Shown piece by piece: positions 16,823-23,782 of a stretch of 34,142 bases of DNA; position 1 is the first letter of the stretch, and the number at the start of each line of letters is the position of its first letter. Source of the DNA: a bacterium (GTDB lineage Bacteria; BMS3Abin14). The stretch is taken from positions 1 to 34,142 of the forward strand of contig JARGFV010000016.1 of assembly GCA_029210545.1 (NCBI GenBank), given 5' to 3'. A model generated the notes under the pieces. It had not been told where the DNA came from. It made no database searches and saw only the letters and a list, made by a program, of their open reading frames with translations. Made by a program: the position numbers and the translations under genes.

Positions 16823-16857
16823 AGCTGGCGGCTACGAGTTGATGGCTGTCAGCTGAC
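16823..16857. repeat. Period-7 array
   Basis: Five heptads lie in phase on the loose pattern RGYTGNC, for example AGCTGGC, GGCTGTC and AGCTGAC. The array lies between the DUF6306-like leader and the conduit operon terminator. Confidence 0.65.
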
Positions 16858-16867
16858 ACAATTTGAC

Positions 16868-16907
16868 AAAAAAAGAAGCCGGGGCGGATGTCCCGGCTTC
16901 TTTTTTC
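16868..16907 (-). terminator. Intrinsic terminator of the porin-cytochrome operon
   Basis: The stem GAAGCCGGG (16875-16883) pairs with CCCGGCTTC (16892-16900), with A and T runs on the two sides. It lies 18 bp past the stop of the lipoprotein cytochrome gene and can act in both directions. Confidence 0.88.
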
Positions 16908-16924
16908 TTTCGGTGAAACGTCTC

Positions 16925-18880
16925 TTACGGTCGTGCGGTTCCCAGCCAGGCGGCTCCGTCCGGATAGGTCAGGGAGTGATCGACGATGGTGCCATCCAGA
17001 GTGCCGTCCTCGACCCAGTCGATGGAGTCGAAGAGCAGCCGCTTGGCATAGTAGCGGTTGTGGGCGAAGGCGCCCGGCTCATGCTTCAGGAGGTTCAGGT
17101 TGAAAGCGGCGCCCAGCTGCTCTTCGCTGGTCCAGGCGGTAAATGCGTTGGAATAACCTCCCGCGCTGGTATCGAAGAAGTATGGGTAGCTGCTCAGGTA
17201 AAAGACGCCGTCCAGTTCGAACTTGTCGATGAGGATGTCCAGAGCCTCCTCATATCCCTCCCCCTCCTCCTCGACCTCGGCCAGGGTCAGTTCATGGCCT
17301 TCGGCGGGATCGTGGCAGTTGGCGCACACCGCTGGCAGGGCGCCGTCGACCTCGACGCTGAAGTAGTGATTGGAAGGTTCTCCGGCCATGTGGCACGTCA
17401 CGCAGGGGCCGCGCGTCCCGGTACCGTCTTCGTCGTCAACGCCGACCAGGTCGTGGGCGAAATAGGATACGTTCTCGTAGGAGGCTGCGAATTCGTACCC
17501 AACGGTCTTCCAGATGATTCCCGCCGCCGCCAGGTAGTGGGAGTTGGCGCCTCCGAAGTTGCTCGTGCTAAGGGCCGAGGCATACCTTTCCTTGACGTCG
17601 ATGCCCTTGGAGCGGCCCTGGTGGCAGTAGATGCAGGTGGCCGAGGCTCCGGCGTCGGCGATGACCGTGTCCACGTCGGCGGGGACATCGGGGTCGGTGA
17701 AAATGGTCGCCTCGCCCTTGAGCCGCAGGCGGTCGTTGAAGGCGGTGGGGTAGTTCTCCCCGTCGTGGCACCCGTTGCAGGTGATGAACCCGTCAGCCGC
17801 ATCGTCCCAGGCCCCGAGATCGACGGAGTCGCTGTAGGCCCCGCCCGCCGCGACGAAACCGACTGAGTTGTGGCACCGGACGCAGGAGGAACCGAAGCCC
17901 CCATGGTCGACCGCGTGCCAGGCGGCCGGTCCTGAGGCGACGGCCACCGTATTGTCGTCAGCAACGATCGGCCCTTCGGCGATAGGGTGGTGAGGACCGT
18001 CGGCCCACTGCTGCTGGACCGTCTTGTCGAAGGTATGGGGGCTGTGGCAGCTGGCCAGGCAGGCGTTCTGGTCGTCGCCGGCCGTTACCATCCCGCTGTT
18101 GGGCGATGTGTTGGTGAGATCGACGTAGCCGAGCCTGGCCGTGGGAACGGCAAACCGGGTCACCTTGTCGTCCTCGTTGAGGATCCACACCTCGTTGAAG
18201 TGCGTGTCGTTGATGGTCCTGTCTCCGTTGAAATAGTAGGGTCCGGCATAGGGCTCCAGGGTGATCACCTCCCCGTGATAGACATCCGTTTCCGCCCACG
18301 CACCGGCATCGGGCAAGCTCCACACTTCGAAATCATAGGACGCGATTGTCGTTACAGCCATGGAAGGGGCGTTCTTCTCACCGCCCACATTGTCACCGTT
18401 CGCGTTCTGCCAGTACCGGTAGCCGTCGATACTGTGATGGTCCTCATGAGCGCCTCCCTCCATGGGTGAATGGCACTCGGTACAGGTGGTAAAAAGCGCT
18501 CCCAGCGTCGAGGTTCCCGCCTGCCTGAGCCCGGCGTTGATGGCGCCGTGCTTGGTGCCGTCCGGCTCATGGCAGGAGGCGCAGTCCACGAAGTACTTGG
18601 GCTCGGGTGTGATGTAGTCGCCGATGCTGTCGATGCCCGTATGGCAGGGGTCGCAGGAGGCCCGGTTGGGCGAGTTGTTGGCGTCCGCGTGCCTGCTCTG
18701 GAGAAACTCTCCGTACTGGGGATGGCAGACACAGCCCAGCACCTGGTCGATCTGCTCCTGGACCGGGATCGTCGTGGTCTGATCCCCTCCGCTGTCCTTT
18801 AACGCGGCTCCACATCCCGAGATAAGGGCGCCGAACATGAGGACCACCAGGACAAAAACAAAATTACGCTTGATAAACAT
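16925..18880 (-). CDS. Multiheme c-type cytochrome lipoprotein, probable outer-surface component
   Basis: The protein has 651 residues and a lipoprotein signal, with lipobox ISGC giving Cys23 and Gly at +2, which is compatible with outer-membrane sorting. Eight canonical heme sites are present: CDPCH, CASCH, CTECH, CVRCH, CNGCH, CIYCH, CVTCH and CANCH. Two non-standard sites were confirmed at the nucleotide level: CVCH near the N-terminus and CLASCH (CX3CH) in the middle, so up to ten hemes are possible. The central non-heme segment (about residues 140-260) is beta-rich. The ATG at 18880 has AAGGAGGA 6 nt upstream; a GTG at 18886 overlaps that SD. It is the last gene of a porin, periplasmic cytochrome, lipoprotein cytochrome operon. 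The acceptor is unknown. Confidence 0.9.
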   Translation of the reverse strand: MFIKRNFVFVLVVLMFGALISGCGAALKDSGGDQTTTIPVQEQIDQVLGCVCHPQYGEFLQSRHADANNSPNRASCDPCHTGIDSIGDYITPEPKYFVDCASCHEPDGTKHGAINAGLRQAGTSTLGALFTTCTECHSPMEGGAHEDHHSIDGYRYWQNANGDNVGGEKNAPSMAVTTIASYDFEVWSLPDAGAWAETDVYHGEVITLEPYAGPYYFNGDRTINDTHFNEVWILNEDDKVTRFAVPTARLGYVDLTNTSPNSGMVTAGDDQNACLASCHSPHTFDKTVQQQWADGPHHPIAEGPIVADDNTVAVASGPAAWHAVDHGGFGSSCVRCHNSVGFVAAGGAYSDSVDLGAWDDAADGFITCNGCHDGENYPTAFNDRLRLKGEATIFTDPDVPADVDTVIADAGASATCIYCHQGRSKGIDVKERYASALSTSNFGGANSHYLAAAGIIWKTVGYEFAASYENVSYFAHDLVGVDDEDGTGTRGPCVTCHMAGEPSNHYFSVEVDGALPAVCANCHDPAEGHELTLAEVEEEGEGYEEALDILIDKFELDGVFYLSSYPYFFDTSAGGYSNAFTAWTSEEQLGAAFNLNLLKHEPGAFAHNRYYAKRLLFDSIDWVEDGTLDGTIVDHSLTYPDGAAWLGTARP

Positions 18881-18895
18881 TTTCACTCCTCCTTA

Positions 18896-19702
18896 TCAGT
18901 GGCAACGCCGGCATGTCTTGCCGCCGCTGGCGCCATCGAGATAATCCTTCATGTCGTCCCAGTCCCTGGGGTGGGGGTTCACGATCAGGCCCTCCCGTGC
19001 GCTGTGGCACTTGAGGCAGACATCCGCGTCGGGGTGGCACGCCTGGCAGGTTGGCAGGCTGCGCCGCGCCTCGCGGGCGTGGGTATCGGTCCAGTCGTGG
19101 GACGGCAGGACCGAGTCGCTGTGGCAGATGTCGCACTCCTCCTCCGTCACCAGGTCGTGGGGTCCTCCTCCAGTGGGAAGGTCGCTCCAACTCCTGCGGT
19201 GGGACTCGAAAGCCAGGTCCTCGGGTGCGAATTCGCTGTGGCAGTCGGAGCAGAACCGTTCCTCGTGGCACACCGTGCAGCTACGGTTGTCGGCCCTGGC
19301 ATGGATGGGGTGCGTGACCCTGAAATCGCTGCGGTGCACGTTCAGTTTTCCCTGCTCGTCCGCGAACCCCGCCTTGTGGCAATCGAGGCAGAAGTCCTCC
19401 CGGTAGCAGGAAGCGCAGTTGTTCACCAGCTCCTCGGCATAAGGACCGTGATCCCTGTACCAGAAGCTGTCCTGGGTGACGCGGGCCGGTATCTTCACGT
19501 CGGCAAGAAAACTCTTTTCGTGGCACTCCTCGCAGCGCTCCAGAGGCGGGGCTATGTCCAGGTCGGCCTCCTGGTGGCAGACCCCACAGTCGGATTCTGT
19601 CTCACCGACATGGAAATCGTGGTCGAACACCTTCGCTTCCACGGCGGCAGCAGTGACCGCCATGAAGAGGAGGGCCAGTATGATCGGTAGAATACGTCTC
19701 AT
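18896..19702 (-). CDS. Periplasmic nonaheme c-type cytochrome
   Basis: The protein has 268 residues with a cleavable signal (RILPIILALLFMAVTAAAVEA). Nine canonical heme sites are present: CGVCH, CEECH, CLDCH, CTVCH, CSDCH, CDICH, CQACH, CLKCH and CRRCH. A tenth site reads CASCY, so the proximal histidine is replaced by tyrosine; the codon TAC is clear. The high heme density per residue suits a wire-like electron carrier. The ATG at 19702 has AGGAGGG 5 nt upstream, a site that overlaps the porin stop codon. It probably inserts into the porin from the periplasmic side, like MtrA or OmaB, though it belongs to a different sequence family. Confidence 0.9.
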   Translation of the reverse strand: MRRILPIILALLFMAVTAAAVEAKVFDHDFHVGETESDCGVCHQEADLDIAPPLERCEECHEKSFLADVKIPARVTQDSFWYRDHGPYAEELVNNCASCYREDFCLDCHKAGFADEQGKLNVHRSDFRVTHPIHARADNRSCTVCHEERFCSDCHSEFAPEDLAFESHRRSWSDLPTGGGPHDLVTEEECDICHSDSVLPSHDWTDTHAREARRSLPTCQACHPDADVCLKCHSAREGLIVNPHPRDWDDMKDYLDGASGGKTCRRCH

Positions 19703-19712
19703 TTCATCCCTC

Positions 19713-20942
19713 CTAGAACCGGTACCTGAGGCTGACACGGCCCCGGTTGTAATAGTCGTAGACGACACTCTCGACCCTCTCCACCTTGGCCCTCAGGGTG
19801 AGGTCATCGCTCAGGTCCCTGACGCCTTCCAGCCAGTACCTCTTGGCCGTGGTGTCGTCGTCCTCGTCGTCGATACGGTTGTAGACGTTGTATTCGGCGC
19901 CCACATCCACTTTCACATCGTAGGGCGCGGGCATCCGGTAGTCGACCTTGATGCCTTTCAGATCCTCGTACCCGCTCCTGTAAACCGCCGCCACGTATCC
20001 GCCGTAGCCTCCTTTTTTGCGCAGCTCGCACCCGGCTTCAACCACGTTGGAATCGTCGAAGGATTCGTACATCTCCCGGGTGTAGCTTCCGAAAACAGTC
20101 CAGCTGCGGTCCAGGCGGTAATCGGCGCTCACCGAAACCTCCTCGTACTGGTCCACCGCGAACACCGAATAGACGGAGGTGGAATCGAACACGGGCGTAT
20201 AGCCGAAGTATTCGCTCCTGACGGTCCACTTTTCCCCCGGGACCAGCCGGACCCCCGCCAGGTAGTAGGAGTAAAGCCGGGAGAGCATGTCGTACTGGAA
20301 CTCCCCGTAGGCGGAGCCCCGCTTGGCCACCTTCGTGCGGCCCGCGACGCCCAGGATCTCGGTGGCAAGGTCGCTCCCAGCCCACTTCTGGAGGTAGCTG
20401 GCGGAAAGGTCTGTACCCGCCCAGAGGTCATCCTTTATGGAAAAGCCCCAGATGGTCTCGTCACCCTCGTCGTCCTCAACGGTCACGTAACCGCCGCCGA
20501 AGAAAGATAGGGTGAGCAGGTCGTCCCAGTTCCTGTCGATCCTTATCCCGTCCAGGATTGGCGAACCGGCCACCGTGTTGACCCACTGCCGGCCGACCCT
20601 CAGATCGGCGCCTGCCCAGATCCCCTTCTTCTGGTAGTAGGCGTAATAGAGCCGGCTTTCGGCATCAACCGCGTCGTTGAGGTCACCGGCGAGCCTCCCG
20701 TACAGCCTGAACGCCTGTGACCCGTCACCGGTACCGTCCCTCAGGTCGAGGCGGAAGTACTGATAGACGGGCAGGGCGGCATCGCCGCTCACCGGGTCCT
20801 CGTACGATTCCAGCACCGTGGTCGTGTCTCCCCTCGTGCTCCAGTCCGCTTGTGAAACCGGCGGGAAGAGCAGGACAAGGAGAACGAGAAGACCCGCAGG
20901 CACGAGAACCGCCCTCATATTTACCGTTCTCTTATCCTTCAT
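19713..20942 (-). CDS. Outer-membrane beta-barrel porin of a porin-cytochrome conduit
   Basis: The protein has 409 residues. A signal peptide (VLVPAGLLVLLVLLFPPVSQA) is followed by alternating aromatic and polar strands throughout, and it ends in VSLRYRF, whose terminal Phe is the usual outer-membrane insertion signal. Strand-rich segments such as RLYGRLAGDLNDAVDAESRL fit a barrel of about 16-20 strands. The ATG at 20942 has GGGAG upstream; the frame stays open into hairpin-array copy 4 but that part is not protein-like. First in an operon with two multiheme cytochromes, it should form the pore that lets electrons cross the outer membrane. Confidence 0.85.
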   Translation of the reverse strand: MKDKRTVNMRAVLVPAGLLVLLVLLFPPVSQADWSTRGDTTTVLESYEDPVSGDAALPVYQYFRLDLRDGTGDGSQAFRLYGRLAGDLNDAVDAESRLYYAYYQKKGIWAGADLRVGRQWVNTVAGSPILDGIRIDRNWDDLLTLSFFGGGYVTVEDDEGDETIWGFSIKDDLWAGTDLSASYLQKWAGSDLATEILGVAGRTKVAKRGSAYGEFQYDMLSRLYSYYLAGVRLVPGEKWTVRSEYFGYTPVFDSTSVYSVFAVDQYEEVSVSADYRLDRSWTVFGSYTREMYESFDDSNVVEAGCELRKKGGYGGYVAAVYRSGYEDLKGIKVDYRMPAPYDVKVDVGAEYNVYNRIDDEDDDTTAKRYWLEGVRDLSDDLTLRAKVERVESVVYDYYNRGRVSLRYRF

Positions 20943-21009
20943 ATGCGCTCCCAGGAAATGTGTGAAACCGCTTTGATACCTTGGCCTTGAATTCCGGGTA
21001 TTAAAGATG

Positions 21010-21095
21010 TTGGCTTCGCAAAAAGTCATCAACGCGCCCCGCGCGGGGCGCCCAAATCAATGACAAGCCGCGCCTGGACTTTTTGCGACCCTGTC
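21010..21095 (-). repeat. Hairpin-array element, copy 4 (short form), with flanking 7-bp direct repeats
   Basis: TCGCAAAAAGTC (21016-21027) and GACTTTTTGCGA (21077-21088) form inverted ends around the palindrome GCGCCCCGCGCGGGGCGC (21034-21051) and one arm, AAATCAATGAC (21054-21064). The element is bracketed by AAAGATG at 21003-21009 and again at 21096-21102, which looks like a target duplication. It lies upstream of the porin-cytochrome operon. Confidence 0.85.
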
Positions 21096-21102
21096 AAAGA
21101 TG

Positions 21103-21606
21103 ATCAGCTTCCATTTCTCCTTTAAAAGGAATATTCCCCGGATATCCCATAAACGTCTTCCGGATGGATCAGATTTTCCATTTTGCGCAGGATCGGGCAC
21201 AGGGAATCATCACCGTAACAACATGTAGAATTATGGATTGGATCAGGATACAAACGGTTGCCCCCCGGCAGGAATCCTTACCAAGAACGAGAAGGATAAA
21301 GCCCCCAAAGCTTGTTTCATAAGTGTAACATACGTTTAAATTCACGCAACTTTTTTTAAATAAAGTCGGCAATTTCAGGTGGATTATCCGGATATTGCAT
21401 ATCTGGTAGCTGGGTTACTCCGTGGGTAAGTCAGACACGGGGAAAGTCATGGTATCGGGAAAAGGGGGCATGGGAGCGGGGAGGAAACGACGTATCGGGG
21501 TATCGGAGTGTCGGGGAAAATGCGAAGGGGGCATGGGAGCGTGGGTGCGTGGGCGTGGGAGCATGGGGGAAAGAGCTGGAACCCGGCTCCTTACGACTGC
21601 TCCCGG
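21103..21606. other. Gene-free stretch: AT-rich leader and period-8 array
   Basis: No convincing gene is seen. At 21103-21420 the sequence is AT-richer than its surroundings. On the minus strand, TTGCGT and TACACT are 16 nt apart (21349 to 21322), a weak sigma-70-like pair that could serve the conduit operon. At 21446-21580 the words GTATCGGG, GTATCGGA and GTGTCGGG repeat with period 8, and GGGGGCATGGGAGCG occurs twice. Confidence 0.5.
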
Positions 21607-22401
21607 CTATTTCCCATAAACATGCCTGCCGATGCGCCGTACGCGCTCCATCTCCTCCTCCGACAGCGGTCCCAGGTCCAGGGCGGCCATGTTCTCGTCG
21701 AGTTCGGCCGCGGTGCGCGGACCGGTGAGGCAAATGTCCACGTGGCCGCTGGAAAGTGCGAAGCGGTAGCAGTCGGCGGCGGTGAGGGGCTTTTCCCCAG
21801 GGGGCATTTTCTTCGGGTTGACCAGCCGGCCCCACCGGGTTGCGGTGAACGAGATGATCCCGGGCGGGTTCTCTGACGGGATGTGGGGGAAGATATCCTT
21901 CTCCGCCCCCGTGTGAGCGGCGTTGTATCGGACCATGAGGACGTCGACCGGGCTTTGAGGGTCTGCGGCGATCCTCCCGGCAAGGGGGCGGTCGTGGGTG
22001 GAGATGCCCAGGTAGCGCACTTTCCCCTCCTCCTTCAACTTCAGAGCCGTTGAAAGCATCCCGCCCCTGGGAACGCCCCGCATCCAGCTCATGAGGAGCA
22101 GGTCCACGTGATCGATGCCCAGGCGGCGCAGGCCCTTTTCGTGAAAACGGCGCATGAGCATACCTGACTTGTCGTAGGTCTGGAAAGCCACCACCACATC
22201 ATCACGGTGAGAACGCGTCAGGTTTCTCAGCGCATCTGCCATCGGGGCACGCCGCCCCGAGCCCCAGAGGAAAAAATTCAGGCCCTTCTCGTGGAACGCC
22301 TTTTCCAGGGAATGAGCCGGTGCCGGATAGGAAGCCCCGAAACCGAGACGGCTGACGGAGAGGCCGGTGCGGCCTAGGGTGGTGTGGTTGGTAAAGTTCA
22401 T
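21607..22401 (-). CDS. Aldo/keto reductase family protein with altered active site
   Basis: The protein has 264 residues with the family's opening (TLGRTGLSVSRLGFG) and later blocks (IDHVDLLLMSWMRG, GKVRYLGISTHDR). In active reductases the second strand ends in Asp-Thr-Ala followed by the catalytic Tyr; here that region reads GLNFFLWGSGRRAPM, so the Asp and Tyr of the tetrad are not seen. It may be a divergent subgroup with another chemistry or a redox-inactive paralogue. The SD (GGGAGG) lies inside the period-7 array upstream. Confidence 0.85.
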   Translation of the reverse strand: MNFTNHTTLGRTGLSVSRLGFGASYPAPAHSLEKAFHEKGLNFFLWGSGRRAPMADALRNLTRSHRDDVVVAFQTYDKSGMLMRRFHEKGLRRLGIDHVDLLLMSWMRGVPRGGMLSTALKLKEEGKVRYLGISTHDRPLAGRIAADPQSPVDVLMVRYNAAHTGAEKDIFPHIPSENPPGIISFTATRWGRLVNPKKMPPGEKPLTAADCYRFALSSGHVDICLTGPRTAAELDENMAALDLGPLSEEEMERVRRIGRHVYGK

Positions 22402-22450
22402 GGTTCCTGCCTCCCATTCCGGATTCCACCTTCCACATTCCGCATTTACC
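22402..22450. repeat. Period-7 array spanning an entire gene junction
   Basis: Seven heptads lie in one phase, from the base after the reductase start codon into the stop codon of the next gene. They include GCCTCCC, ATTCCGG, ATTCCAC, CTTCCAC and ATTCCGC. The minus-strand complement of GCCTCCC provides the SD of the reductase gene. Confidence 0.88.
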
Positions 22451-22751
22451 TTACATTCGACCCGACCAGCTCCAGGTCGACAAAGCCGGGCTCTTCCTCG
22501 CAGCAGAGGGAGAGTTTCTGGACGAAGACCGACATGTGGGGGGTGGAGCGGTGTTTTTCCTCTGAATAGGCGTCCTCGAAGGTCATGAGGTGGAAAAAGG
22601 AGACGTCCCCCACACCCCTGTACGCTTCGTAGAAAAGGACAGCCGGCTCATTCTCCTTGACGGCAGCGACGAACTCGGCCACGGCGGCCGTGACCTCGTC
22701 GAGCTTGTCCGGCTTGATCCGGTAAAGGGTCATCATGTGGACCTTACTCAT
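22446..22751 (-). CDS. Antibiotic biosynthesis monooxygenase (ABM) domain protein
   Basis: The protein has 101 residues and the small ferredoxin-like ABM/YgiN-type fold: an opening strand (MMTLYRIKPDKLDEVTAAV), a central LFYEAYRGVGDVSFFHLMTF and a histidine near the end of the domain (STPHMSVF). Relatives are cofactor-free quinol monooxygenases or stress-related dimers. The substrate is unknown. I chose the ATG at 22751 because AAGGAG lies 7 nt upstream; longer versions lack an SD. Confidence 0.85.
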   Translation of the reverse strand: MSKVHMMTLYRIKPDKLDEVTAAVAEFVAAVKENEPAVLFYEAYRGVGDVSFFHLMTFEDAYSEEKHRSTPHMSVFVQKLSLCCEEEPGFVDLELVGSNVR

Positions 22752-22931
22752 GGAAATCTCCTTTGTTCTATAACGGCACGCGTTGAAGGGCAATCTGTTG
22801 AAACAGTTCTAAGAGAAAAGAGATAGGTGATATGGTAAACCTTATCTCTAATCACCTGTTCCTTAGCACTAATTCATCCCTTCCCCCAGCACCTTCCTTT
22901 CAGTAGACATGGTCCTATTGGATAAAACCTA

Positions 22932-23029
22932 CTATCACAGCTATAAGCTATCAGCTAAAAGCAGTTGTTTTTCTGCGCCCTGCGCCCTGGGACCTGCGCT
23001 CTCCATTTTCTATTTTCTATTATCCCAGA
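22932..23029. repeat. Longest period-7 array (fourteen heptads without a slip)
   Basis: A single 7-bp phase is held for 98 bp while the word changes. It begins with CTATCAC and AGCTATC-type units (22932-22966), passes to TGCGCCC twice (22974-22987), then to TCTATTT-type units (23002-23022). The last units run through the stop codon of the DUF554 gene. The rest of the spacer (22752-22931) holds two overlapping inverted repeats described under findings. Confidence 0.9.
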
Positions 23030-23700
23030 ACTATCGCTATCCCGGCTGCCACAAAAATGGCCGGCAACAAGTTGCCAATCGGCAGTTTCCTGATCTGTAA
23101 GATATCCAGCCCGATGGCAACGATGAGAAGACCCCCGGTGGCATTCATCTCCGCCACAACCGGGTCGGTGAGGAACCCCTGGACCGAGACCGCCATGAGG
23201 GTGATCGCTCCCTGGTAGATCAACAGCGGAACCACGGAGAAGATGACCCCGATCCCGAGGGTCGAGGTCAGCGCCACCGAGGCGATGCCGTCGAGGGCCG
23301 ACTTGGCGTAGAGGATCGTGGGCTCTAGCCCCAGGCCGTCCTGGATGGAACCCATGATGGCCATGGCCCCGATGCAGTAAAGGAGGCTGGCGGTGACGAA
23401 CGCCTCGGCCACGTTGCCGGCATCCTTGAAACGGTCCTGCAGCCTGTGCCCGATCTTTTCGAGGTGAGCCTCGATGGACAGAACCTCCCCGATGATTCCG
23501 CCGATGAGCAGCGCCCCGATGACGATGAGGGGGTTGCGGGACTGGAGGGCCAGCTGGAACCCGATAAGGAGCACCGCCAGGCCCAGTCCCATCATGACGG
23601 TCCGGCGCATGCGCTCGGGGATGAGGTGCCCCAGGGTGCGCCCGACGACACATCCGGCGATAACGGCCAGGATGTTGACCAGCGTTCCCTTCAGAATCAT
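23020..23700 (-). CDS. DUF554 family membrane protein
   Basis: The protein has 226 residues and about seven membrane helices. The family pattern is clear: KGTLVNILAVIAGCVVGRTLG at the start, a central GDGLGLEP/ALDGIASVAL-type region (here SIQDGLGLEPTILYAKSALD) and the closing LGLDILQIRKLP-like segment (IGLDILQIRKLPIGNLLPA). It is possibly a transporter; no function is established. The stop codon lies inside a period-7 array, and another array lies directly upstream of its start. Confidence 0.9.
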   Translation of the reverse strand: MILKGTLVNILAVIAGCVVGRTLGHLIPERMRRTVMMGLGLAVLLIGFQLALQSRNPLIVIGALLIGGIIGEVLSIEAHLEKIGHRLQDRFKDAGNVAEAFVTASLLYCIGAMAIMGSIQDGLGLEPTILYAKSALDGIASVALTSTLGIGVIFSVVPLLIYQGAITLMAVSVQGFLTDPVVAEMNATGGLLIVAIGLDILQIRKLPIGNLLPAIFVAAGIAIVLG

Positions 23701-23710
23701 GGGAACTCCA

Positions 23711-23780
23711 GTTCCACGTTCCAGGTTTCAGGTTCCAAGTTTAACTCCTTTGGACTTTGGACATTGGACTTTGGACTCCT
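23711..23780. repeat. Period-7 array filling a gene junction
   Basis: Ten heptads lie in one phase. GTTCCAC, GTTCCAG, GTTTCAG and GTTCCAA come first, then GACTTTG and GACATTG units. The array covers nearly all of the 82 bp between the DUF554 start and the DUF169 stop, and the bases next to it provide the DUF554 SD (TGGAG on the minus strand). Confidence 0.9.
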
Positions 23781-23782
23781 CA

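Noticed and set aside
21169-21372. A 67-codon minus-strand frame upstream of the conduit operon
   Set aside because: It has no SD or homology-like pattern and lies in an AT-rich leader with a possible promoter.
22819-22857. H-type pseudoknot
   Set aside because: The connecting segments are 0 and 1 nt, too short to cross 6-7 bp stems, so alternative pairing is more likely.
22932-23029. CRISPR-like or satellite array
   Set aside because: Units are 7 bp, drift continuously and have no spacers; no cas gene is present.
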